Positions 1 through 5,718 of a stretch of DNA of 5,718 nucleotides are shown here, piece by piece (the stretch's first letter is position 1; the number at the start of each line of letters is the position of its first letter). This stretch comes from Thermoflexales bacterium. GTDB taxonomy: Bacteria; Chloroflexota; Anaerolineae; S140-20. The position numbers and the translations under genes are program-made. The DNA is taken from positions 1 to 5,718 of the forward strand of contig WFUY01000300.1 in assembly GCA_015484715.1 (NCBI GenBank), given 5' to 3'. The notes beneath the pieces are model-generated. The model searched no databases, was not told where the DNA came from, and saw only the letters and a list, made by a program, of their open reading frames with translations.

Positions 1-870
<870 letters not shown>

Positions 871-944
871 CCTTATCTCCTCACAGGGTGTGGGGTTGAA
901 TGAAACCTCCGTAGTCTACCCCACCGTTGGCTTCTTGTCCAACA

Positions 945-952
945 GCCCGCCT
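945..952. repeat. Left 8-bp target-site duplication (GCCCGCCT)
   Basis: GCCCGCCT at 945-952 is repeated exactly at 1110-1117. The two copies directly abut the ends of the inverted-repeat element between them. This is what a transposition-generated target duplication looks like. An 8-bp match can arise by chance in GC-rich DNA, but exact abutment on both sides makes chance unlikely. Confidence 0.65.
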
Positions 953-1109
953 GCGGTGATTACCCACAAGTGAGCGAGAAAGTGGTCCGCAGCAGGCCGT
1001 CCACGAATTTCTCACCAATGCACGAATGAGGCGGTCCTTCATTCGTGTATTCGTGCCCCACTCGTGGACGGCTCGTCTCCCTATCTCCACAGATATGGGT
1101 AATCACCGG
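953..1109. mobile_element. MITE-like non-autonomous element, complete copy
   Basis: This is a non-coding element of about 157 bp. Its ends are a perfect 13-bp terminal inverted repeat, CGGTGATTACCCA at 954-966 and its reverse complement at 1096-1108, and GCCCGCCT flanks it on both sides. Inside are a second inverted repeat (GCCGTCCACGA at 996-1006 with its complement at 1062-1072) and a central hairpin (1017-1051). Bases 954-1039 match 5631-5716 at 82 of 86 positions, without gaps, in the same orientation, so the sequence is a dispersed repeat. No transposase is encoded, so a parent insertion sequence would have to act in trans. The element lies between the aglG-like stop codon and the treT-like gene; without it and one duplication copy that gap would be about 80 bp. 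The parent family cannot be named from the ends alone; it could also be a REP-type repeat rather than a true MITE. Confidence 0.75.
1017..1051. repeat. Central hairpin of the MITE-like element
   Basis: Bases 1017-1029 pair with 1039-1051 as a 13-bp stem with a single G-T pair around a 9-base loop. The stem is built from the heptamer CACGAAT and its complement ATTCGTG. The heptamer occurs at 1002-1008 and 1021-1027, and its complement at 1041-1047 and 1049-1055. The structure can form on either strand, so a transcript crossing from the transporter genes into the treT-like gene would carry it. Confidence 0.65.
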
Positions 1110-1117
1110 GCCCGCCT
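1110..1117. repeat. Right 8-bp target-site duplication (GCCCGCCT)
   Basis: This is the partner of the repeat at 945-952. It covers the last two bases of the aglG-like TAG stop codon (1116-1118 on the minus strand) plus the six bases after it. The insertion therefore left the permease reading frame and its stop intact. Confidence 0.65.
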
Positions 1118-1976
1118 ATCCCTTGACCGAGCCGGCCAGGATGCCCCGCACGAAGTAGCGCTGGAGGGAGAAGAAGACGACCAAGGGCAGGGCCATCGAG
1201 ATGAAGGCGGCGGCCGTCAGCAGGTGCCAGTTCTGCCCCAGGGAGTTGACCAGGCTGCTCAGCTTCAGCGTCAGCGGGGCCACCTGCTCCGTACCGCCCA
1301 GGTAGATCAGCGCCACCAGCAGGTCGTTCCAGACCCACAGGAACTGGAAGATGGCCAGGGAGGCGAGGGCAGGGACGGAAAGGGGCAACGCCAGACGGAA
1401 GAAGGCGGTGAACTCCGAGGCCCCGTCCAAGTAGGCCGACTCGAAGAGGTCCCGGGGCAACGATCCGAAGAAGTTGCGCAGCAGGTAGACGGCAAAGGGG
1501 AGACCATAGCCGGTGTGAGCCAGCCAGATGCCGACGAAGGTGCCCGAGAGCCCCAGCCTGTTGTAGGCCCGCAGCAGCGGGATGAGGGTCATCTGCAGTG
1601 GCACCACCAGCAGGCCGACGACGATGACGAAGAGGACCTGCCGACCGGGAAACTCCATCCAGGCGAAGGCGTAGGCCGCGAAGGCGGCGATGGCGATGGG
1701 GATGATGGTGGATGGGATGGTGATGAGCAGGCTGTTGCGGAAGGCCAGGGCCATGCCCTGAGCGCCCAAGATCTCCTGGTAGTTGCGCAAGGTGTACTGA
1801 GAGGTGTCGAAGAGGCGGGGCAGCACCGTCCACCACCCCGTCTGATTCACCGCATCGGGGGGGCGGATGGAGCTGATCAGCAGCCCGACCGAAGGGGTGA
1901 GCCAGAGCAGCCCCATGCCGATCAACACGATGTGGATGGGAAAGCGGGAGAGGGTCTTGGAGAGTCGTGGGCTCAT
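1116..1976 (-). CDS. aglG: Alpha-glucoside ABC transporter permease, AglG/MalG type
   Basis: This 286-residue inner-membrane protein is the second permease of a carbohydrate-uptake ABC importer (CUT1, binding-protein-dependent transport family). About six hydrophobic segments are visible, near residues 13-36, 78-105, 113-133, 145-165, 201-222 and 252-272. The cytoplasmic EAA loop that docks on the ATPase spans roughly 179-204 (ESAYLDGASEFTAFFRLALP), with the conserved D..G. The AAYAFAWMEFPGR stretch (100-112), the WLAHTGYGLPFAVYLLRN stretch (151-168) and the C-terminus LAGSVKG fit AglG as I remember it. The start at 1976 gives a 4-bp ATGA overlap with the upstream permease gene, indicating translational coupling; a longer reading of this frame, from 2501, only shadows that gene. 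The stop lies 6 bp from a MITE-like element. The substrate could be maltose, trehalose or sucrose; sequence alone does not decide. Confidence 0.9.
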   Translation of the reverse strand: MSPRLSKTLSRFPIHIVLIGMGLLWLTPSVGLLISSIRPPDAVNQTGWWTVLPRLFDTSQYTLRNYQEILGAQGMALAFRNSLLITIPSTIIPIAIAAFAAYAFAWMEFPGRQVLFVIVVGLLVVPLQMTLIPLLRAYNRLGLSGTFVGIWLAHTGYGLPFAVYLLRNFFGSLPRDLFESAYLDGASEFTAFFRLALPLSVPALASLAIFQFLWVWNDLLVALIYLGGTEQVAPLTLKLSSLVNSLGQNWHLLTAAAFISMALPLVVFFSLQRYFVRGILAGSVKG

Positions 1977-2842
1977 CGGATCGCCTCCTGTTCCTGGAAG
2001 CGGCGGATGTTGGCCGCCATCACCGGGACGATGGCCAGGAGTAGGATGACGGCGATGGCGCTGGCCCGTCCAAAGTGGCGGAAGTGGAACATCTCCTTGT
2101 ACATCCGGTTGGCGATCACCTCTGTGCCGTAGTCCCCGTTGGTCATCACGTAGACGATGTCGAAGACCTTGAGGACGTTGATGATCATCGTGGTGGTGAC
2201 GACGGCGAGGGTGGGCTTCATCGTCGGGATGATGATCTTCCAGAAGACCTGCCACTCGTTGGCCCCGTCCACCCGGGCCGCCTCCAGGAGCTCCTTGGGG
2301 ATGCCCTTGTAGGCGGCGGAGAGGATGACCATACAGAAGCCGGTCCAGATCCAGACGCCGGCGATGATGAGGGCGAGGTTGTTGGTAGAGCGGTTGACCA
2401 GCCAGCCGATAGGTTCCTGGCCCAGCCACCCCGACCAGAGGGCGTTCAGCAAGCCGATCTGGGGCTTTCCCGCCGGGCGATAGGCGTAGACGAACTTCCA
2501 AATGACGCCGGCGCCCACAAAGGAGATGGCCATCGGCAGGAAGATGACGGACTTAAAGGGCGATTCATAGCGGACCCGATCGGCCAGCACGGCCAAGACC
2601 AAGCCCAGGGAGACGGTTAGGGCGGTGAAGAGAACCAGCCAGAGGAGGTTGTTGCGGAAGGCGGTGCGCATCGCCTTGGAGGTGAAAGTCCAAACGTAGT
2701 TGTCCAGACCGGTGAAGTTCTCAGAGCGCTTGTCGAAGAAGCTCAGGTAGAGCGTGGTCAAGGTGGGGTAGACCAGGTAGGCCGCCAGGATCAGCAACGT
2801 CGGCCCGACGTAGAGCCAGGGCATCAGCCCCCCTTTTCTCAT
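1973..2842 (-). CDS. aglF: Alpha-glucoside ABC transporter permease, AglF/MalF type
   Basis: This 289-residue inner-membrane protein is the first permease of the importer and would pair with the AglG-like subunit. Hydrophobic segments lie near residues 8-33, 65-88, 97-118, 156-178, 210-232 and 260-280. The EAA loop is at about 185-210 (LLEAARVDGANEWQVFWKII). The stretches FLPMAISFVGAGVIWKFVYAYRP (101-123) and LKVFDIVYVMTNGDYGTEV (224-242) fit the AglF branch better than generic MalF, and the large extra periplasmic domain of E. coli MalF is absent. The ATG at 2842 is preceded by AGGAGG (2848-2853) with five-base spacing. A second in-frame ATG at 2824 also has a G-rich stretch before it, so a start six residues later is possible. 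The gene ends in the ATGA overlap with aglG. Confidence 0.9.
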   Translation of the reverse strand: MRKGGLMPWLYVGPTLLILAAYLVYPTLTTLYLSFFDKRSENFTGLDNYVWTFTSKAMRTAFRNNLLWLVLFTALTVSLGLVLAVLADRVRYESPFKSVIFLPMAISFVGAGVIWKFVYAYRPAGKPQIGLLNALWSGWLGQEPIGWLVNRSTNNLALIIAGVWIWTGFCMVILSAAYKGIPKELLEAARVDGANEWQVFWKIIIPTMKPTLAVVTTTMIINVLKVFDIVYVMTNGDYGTEVIANRMYKEMFHFRHFGRASAIAVILLLAIVPVMAANIRRFQEQEAIR

Positions 2843-2893
2843 CGCACCCTCCTCAGCAAATCAGGGAACGCCATCTTGGCCCTATGGAAGTAG

Positions 2894-2929
2894 GGCGAGG
2901 CAACCCGCCGGAGGGCAGGCTGCCTCGCC
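2894..2929 (-). other. GC-rich intergenic hairpin between binding-protein and permease genes
   Basis: GGCGAGGCA at 2894-2902 is perfectly complementary to 2921-2929, giving a 9-bp stem around an 18-base loop that can itself pair (CCC 2904-2906 with GGG 2913-2915). On the transcript it begins 20 bases after the aglE-like stop codon and is not followed by a T run. It is therefore more likely an mRNA-stabilising or partly attenuating structure than a full terminator. Such hairpins after binding-protein genes help keep that subunit in excess in other sugar operons; that role here is inferred. Confidence 0.5.
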
Positions 2930-2949
2930 GCCAACATCCGACGACGACC

Positions 2950-4353
2950 CTACTGCCCGTAGGCGTCCTGGGCCGACGCTTCGATCTCCTCCAGGACGGC
3001 ATCCAGGTCGGCACCGCCCACGTAGTCCAACACGCCGGTCCAGAAGGAGCCGGCCCCCACCGCCGCCGGCATCAGGTCGGAGGCGTCGAAGCGGAAGACC
3101 TCGGCACTGACCACCGCCTGGGCGATCTTGCGGGTCAGCTCATCCTTGTAGGCATCGAGGCTGACCGCCTTGTTGGGGGAGATGAAGCCGCCCTTGCCGG
3201 CCCAGATCTCCTGGGGCTTGGGGCTGGCCAGGTACTCCATCAGCTTCCGAGCCTCGGGCGTGTCATTGAACATCACGATCAGGTCGGCGCCACCCAGCAC
3301 CGGCGTCCCCCACTGCTCATCAATGGGCGGGAAGGGGAAGAAGTCGTAGTCCTCGCCGGCAACCACGCCCTCGGGGAAGAAGCCGGTGATGAAGCTGGCC
3401 TGGCGGTGCATGTAGCATCCCGGCGGATCGTCGAACATCGGGGCCGGGGAGTCACCGAAGAAGGTGGAGAGGACGCCGGTCGTCCCGCCGTAGACGTAGT
3501 CCTCGTTGCGGGCGATCTGGCCGAAGAGCTCCCAGGCCCGCTTGATGGCCGGGTCGGTCCAGGGGATTTCGTGGTTGACCCACTTGTCGTAGACCTCTGG
3601 GCCGGCAGTGCGCAGCATGATGTCCTCGATCCAGTCAGTGCCGGGCCAGCCGCTGGCCGCGCCGCTCTCCAAGCCGATGCACCAGGGGGTGCCGCCATCG
3701 GCCACAATCTGGTCGGAGAGGGCGATCAGCTCATCCCAAGTGGTGGGCACCTGGTAGCCGGCTGCCTCAAAGGCCTTGGGGTTGTACCAGACCAGGCTCT
3801 TGTTGGCGACCTTGTAGAAGACGCCGTAGAGCTTGCCATCGTAGCTGGCCAGGTCGAGCCAGGCCTGGGCGTAGTTCTTCTTGAGGGTGTCCATGTCCAT
3901 AAAGGTGTCAATGGGGACCAACTTGCCGGCTGCGGCCAGCTCCCGCATCTGCCCAGGGTTGGGCAAGATGGCCAGGTCGGGCGGGTTGCCCGCCTCCACA
4001 CGGGTCGTCAGCACAGCCGCCAGGTCCCGGGTGCCCTCGAAGGCCATCCCGATTCCCGTCTCCTCGGTGAAGGGGAAGACCGCTTCCTGGAAGGCGCTCA
4101 ACTCGTCGCCGCCCCAGACGCCCAGGACGGTGACGACGCCCCGGGAGATGGGAACCTCCTTCTCCACGACCTTGGTCACCTCGACCGTCTTTTCTTTCTC
4201 AACGACCTTGGTGACCTCCACCGGCTTCTCTACCACCTGGGTGACGACCACCGTCTCCTTGACCACCTGGGGGGTCGGCTGGGCGCAGGCGGCCAGGACC
4301 AGACTGACGGTGATCAGCAGGCTGAACAGGACCCAGAGCTTGCGGTGAGACAT
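2950..4353 (-). CDS. aglE: Alpha-glucoside-binding lipoprotein of an ABC transporter, AglE type
   Basis: This 467-residue extracytoplasmic solute-binding protein (family 1) would capture the sugar and deliver it to the AglFG-like channel. Residues 1-23 form a lipoprotein signal: positive SHRK, a hydrophobic core, then the lipobox LAAC with Cys23 as lipidation site. A Val/Glu/Lys-rich repeated linker follows (about 30-67), then the mature binding domain from about 73 (VVTVLGVWGGDELSAFQEAV). Recognisable segments include GKLYGVFYKVANKSLVWYNPKAF (173-195), WIEDIMLRTAGPEVYDKWVN (241-260) and GGADLIVMFNDTPEARKLMEYLASP (354-378), which resemble AglE-type proteins. The start at 4353 was chosen over an in-frame ATG 19 codons upstream because AAAGGAGGG (4361-4369) sits seven bases before it and it places a proper signal peptide at the N-terminus. 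The gene has its own candidate promoter. The exact ligand is not readable from the sequence. Confidence 0.9.
   Translation of the reverse strand: MSHRKLWVLFSLLITVSLVLAACAQPTPQVVKETVVVTQVVEKPVEVTKVVEKEKTVEVTKVVEKEVPISRGVVTVLGVWGGDELSAFQEAVFPFTEETGIGMAFEGTRDLAAVLTTRVEAGNPPDLAILPNPGQMRELAAAGKLVPIDTFMDMDTLKKNYAQAWLDLASYDGKLYGVFYKVANKSLVWYNPKAFEAAGYQVPTTWDELIALSDQIVADGGTPWCIGLESGAASGWPGTDWIEDIMLRTAGPEVYDKWVNHEIPWTDPAIKRAWELFGQIARNEDYVYGGTTGVLSTFFGDSPAPMFDDPPGCYMHRQASFITGFFPEGVVAGEDYDFFPFPPIDEQWGTPVLGGADLIVMFNDTPEARKLMEYLASPKPQEIWAGKGGFISPNKAVSLDAYKDELTRKIAQAVVSAEVFRFDASDLMPAAVGAGSFWTGVLDYVGGADLDAVLEEIEASAQDAYGQ
4153..4251 (-). repeat. Repeat encoding the VEVTKVVEKE linker of the binding lipoprotein
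   Basis: Residues 35-67 of the lipoprotein contain three related units, VVVTQVVEKP, VEVTKVVEKEKT and VEVTKVVEKEV. The second and third are 36 bases apart and nearly identical in DNA, which suggests unit duplication. The segment lies between the lipidated cysteine and the binding domain and is probably a tether. Similar linkers are common in Chloroflexota binding proteins. Confidence 0.7.
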
Positions 4354-4381
4354 TGCGCTTCCCTCCTTTGCACTAGAGTCT

Positions 4382-4410
4382 GTTAGAAAACCTGGGGGAA
4401 AATCGGTCAA
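4382..4410 (-). promoter_or_regulatory. Candidate sigma-70 promoter of the aglE-like gene
   Basis: On the minus strand, TTGACC (4410-4405) and TCTAAC (4387-4382) are separated by 17 bases, matching the -35 and -10 consensus at five and four of six positions. The -10 ends 28 bases before the aglE-like ATG, leaving room for a short leader with the AAAGGAGGG ribosome site. No copy of the CACGTG-cored operator seen at the lacI promoter is present here. Confidence 0.45.
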
Positions 4411-4458
4411 CGGACTTTGGACGAACGTTCCCTAAACCTCCCTCCTTTCTTCTACTCG

Positions 4459-4502
4459 GTCGGGATGGGCGCGTGGACACACTCCCGTCCGCCAATCCCG
4501 AC
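4459..4502 (-). terminator. Stem-loop after the lacI-type gene, possible terminator without a T run
   Basis: Bases 4459-4471 (GTCGGGATGGGCG) pair with 4490-4502 at 12 of 13 positions around an 18-base loop, starting six bases after the regulator's stop codon. On the transcribed strand no T-rich tract follows, so it is not a classic intrinsic terminator. It may be a partial terminator, a processing or stability element, or a non-canonical stop that uncouples the regulator from the transporter genes. Confidence 0.4.
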
Positions 4503-4508
4503 ACCTCC

Positions 4509-5543
4509 CTACGGGACCGCAGCCCCGCAGGACTCCCGGACGACCAACTCTGTCTCCAGGAGCACGTGGGTCTCCTGGAGGGTATCCCGATGGATCAGCC
4601 GGATCAGGCGCTCGGCGGCGGTCCAACCCAGTCCGAAGGTGGGGACACGCACGGTGGTAAGGGCGGGGACGATGAAGCGGGCGGCGGTGATGTCGTCGAA
4701 GCCGACGATGGCTATGTCGTCGGGCACGCGCAGCCCTCGGTCACGCAGGGTTCGCATGGCCCCCATCGCCACCATATCGCTGGCGACGAAGACGGCCGTA
4801 GGGGGTGGGTCCAGCGCCAGCAGGGCCTCGATAGCCTGCTGACCGCTCTCTTCGTCGAAGTTCCCGTACCGCACCAGGGCCTCGTCGTAGGGGATCCCGG
4901 CCTGCGTCAGGGCCTGCCGGTATCCTTCCAACCGCTGGCGGCTGGCCGTGTAGATGAGGGGGGCGTTGGTGATCATCCCGATGCGGCGGTGGCCCAGCTT
5001 CAGCAGGTGCTCGACGGCCAGGGCCGCCCCCCGCACGTTGTCAATGTCCACCGAGGGAATGTCGGTGCCGGGGAGCTGACCGTGCAGGACGAGGGGGAAG
5101 CCGTCGCGGTGAAGGTCGAGCAAGTGGGTGTCGTCAGAACGGGGACCGGAGAGGATGAGCCCATCGGTGTGCCGCCCCCGGGCCAGCTCCACGTAGCAAT
5201 CGTCGGACTCATCGGGGTCAATGGGGCGGAAGAGAACGTGGTAACCGTAGTGACGGGCAGCCCGGGTGATGCCCTGGAGGAGGCCCGGCAGGAAGGCGTC
5301 CCGATAGGTCCGGTCCGGCCCCCGGTGCCAGACCAGGGCGATGGTATGGGTCTGGCCGCTGACCAACCGGCGGGCGGCGGCGTTGGGGTAGTAGTTGAGC
5401 TGGCGGGCCGCTTCCAGCACCCGTTGCCGGGTCTCGGGGCTGATGTTGACGCCGGGGACGTCGTTGAGGACAAGGGAGACGGTGGTACGGGAGACGCCGG
5501 CCAACTTTGCCACGTCGTGGGAGGTGGGCCTGCGACGGGCCAT
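4509..5543 (-). CDS. LacI/GalR-family transcriptional regulator of the sugar cassette
   Basis: This 344-residue protein has the usual LacI-family length and layout. The N-terminal helix-turn-helix spans about residues 7-28 (TSHDVAKLAGVSRTTVSLVLND), with Arg19-Thr20 at the recognition-helix positions that match Tyr17-Gln18 of LacI. The hinge helix PNAAARRLVSG (53-63) carries Leu60, equivalent to the LacI leucine that inserts at the central CpG of the operator. The rest (about 66-338) is a periplasmic-binding-like effector domain, with HTDGLILSGP (125-134), LGHRRIGMIT (183-192) and DDIAIVGFDD (275-284). The ATG at 5543 is preceded by AGGAG seven bases upstream. The gene lies upstream of the transporter genes on the same strand and has a twin CG-centred palindrome between its promoter and start. 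It is therefore probably an autoregulated local repressor released by an alpha-glucoside or a derivative. That effector is inferred from context. Confidence 0.92.
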   Translation of the reverse strand: MARRRPTSHDVAKLAGVSRTTVSLVLNDVPGVNISPETRQRVLEAARQLNYYPNAAARRLVSGQTHTIALVWHRGPDRTYRDAFLPGLLQGITRAARHYGYHVLFRPIDPDESDDCYVELARGRHTDGLILSGPRSDDTHLLDLHRDGFPLVLHGQLPGTDIPSVDIDNVRGAALAVEHLLKLGHRRIGMITNAPLIYTASRQRLEGYRQALTQAGIPYDEALVRYGNFDEESGQQAIEALLALDPPPTAVFVASDMVAMGAMRTLRDRGLRVPDDIAIVGFDDITAARFIVPALTTVRVPTFGLGWTAAERLIRLIHRDTLQETHVLLETELVVRESCGAAVP

Positions 5544-5555
5544 CGCTACTCTCCT

Positions 5556-5588
5556 GGACTAACACGTGTTACTGACACGTGTTAGTCC
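5556..5588. promoter_or_regulatory. Twin LacI-type operator within a 14-bp inverted repeat
   Basis: Bases 5556-5569 are the exact reverse complement of 5575-5588 with a 5-base spacer. Each arm contains its own palindrome: TAACACGTGTTA (5560-5571) is perfect, and TGACACGTGTTA (5573-5584) has one mismatch. Their centres are 13 bp apart. CG-centred palindromes of this type are typical LacI-family operators. The site lies directly after the -10 box of the lacI-type promoter and over its expected transcription start, so binding there should block initiation. Only this pair occurs in the window. Confidence 0.8.
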
Positions 5589-5589
5589 G

Positions 5590-5618
5590 AGTATAGCATA
5601 ACTTTGGGAGCCTGTCAA
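5590..5618 (-). promoter_or_regulatory. Strong sigma-70-type promoter of the lacI-type gene
   Basis: On the minus strand a consensus TTGACA (5618-5613) is followed after 17 bases by TATACT (5595-5590), five of six matches to TATAAT. Transcription should begin around 5583, inside the twin operator, giving a leader of about 40 bases. With no strong terminator seen, it could also read into the transporter genes. The -35 box lies 11 bp from the second MITE-like copy. Confidence 0.8.
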
Positions 5619-5629
5619 GGGGGTTTTTC

Positions 5630-5718
5630 CCGGTGATTACCCACAAGGGAGCGAGAGAGTGGTCCGTAGCAGGCCGTCCACGAATTTCTCACAAATGCAC
5701 GAATGAGGCGGTCCTTAA
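5630..5718. mobile_element. Second copy of the MITE-like element, cut by the window edge
   Basis: The copy begins with the same terminal sequence CGGTGATTACCCA (5631-5643, preceded by C at 5630). It matches the left copy (954-1039) at 82 of 86 positions in the same orientation; the four differences fall at 5648, 5657, 5667 and 5693. It diverges at 5717 in the central hairpin. Its right half and right terminal repeat lie outside the window. It sits immediately upstream of the lacI-type promoter. Confidence 0.7.

Noticed and set aside
913..942. Possible promoter for the treT-like gene (TTGGAC, 18 bases, TAGACT on the minus strand)
   Set aside because: The -35 matches the consensus at only three of six positions and the -10 at four, so it is too weak to annotate, although the element insertion would make an internal promoter useful.
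954..966. Kinship of the element ends with IS1, whose ends also begin GGTGAT and which makes 8-9-bp duplications
   Set aside because: Similarity covers only about six bases, and an element starting at GGTGAT (955) would not be directly flanked by the observed duplication.
881..1090. A 69-codon open frame on the minus strand between the aglG-like and treT-like genes
   Set aside because: Most of it is a translation of the MITE-like element (953-1109), including its palindromes. It ends inside the ribosome-site region of the treT-like gene and has no recognisable domain.
2884..4386. A 500-codon open frame on the plus strand opposite the binding-protein gene
   Set aside because: It is antisense to a convincing lipoprotein gene, and its composition (Gly, Asp, His, Val rich) is typical of the complement of GC-rich coding DNA. 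No domain is seen.
4423..4430. GAACGTTC, a CG-centred palindrome 12 bp upstream of the aglE-like -35 box, as a possible operator
   Set aside because: Only eight bases are symmetric and it does not match the CACGTG-cored operator at the lacI-type promoter. A palindrome of this length is expected by chance in a gap of this size.
4563..4568. CACGTG inside the 3' part of the lacI-type gene as an additional operator
   Set aside because: The flanking bases do not extend the palindrome to the AACACGTGTT form and the site is within coding sequence.

Overview
The window is GC-rich, densely coded DNA, and all five genes lie on the minus strand. It most resembles a bacterium of the Chloroflexota (Anaerolineae/Caldilineae-like). 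The best clue is the sugar-binding lipoprotein: just after its lipidated cysteine it has a repeated VEVTKVVEKE linker, a feature common in Chloroflexota solute-binding proteins. The assignment rests on that feature and on general composition, not on a marker gene.

Read in the direction of transcription (right to left), the layout is as follows. 5630-5718 is the first part of a short repeat element that runs off the window. 5544-5629 is a strong sigma-70-type promoter followed by a twin CACGTG-cored operator. 5543-4509 is a LacI-family repressor. 4508-4354 is an intergenic region with a stem-loop and a second promoter. 4353-2950 is a sugar-binding lipoprotein (AglE-like). 2949-2843 is a gap holding a GC-rich hairpin. 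2842-1973 and 1976-1116 are two overlapping permease genes (AglF-like, AglG-like). 1109-953 is a complete copy of the repeat element, flanked by an 8-bp direct repeat. 870-1 is the N-terminal 290 residues of a TreT-like GT4 glycosyltransferase that continues past the left edge.

Together the genes form an alpha-glucoside (maltose/trehalose/sucrose-type) uptake and use cassette. The lipoprotein captures the sugar, the two permeases form the channel, and an ATPase encoded elsewhere would power it. The TreT-like enzyme could convert imported trehalose and NDP into NDP-glucose plus glucose, or run in reverse to make trehalose. The LacI-type protein probably represses its own promoter, and perhaps the cassette, through the twin operator.

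The least ordinary part is the repeat element. The left copy is about 157 bp, non-coding, with 13-bp perfect terminal inverted repeats, nested internal palindromes and an apparent 8-bp target-site duplication. It looks like a MITE inserted exactly at the aglG stop codon. A second copy in the same orientation sits just upstream of the lacI promoter, so two direct copies bracket the regulator and transporter genes. I saw no CRISPR array, tRNA, rRNA or transposase gene.
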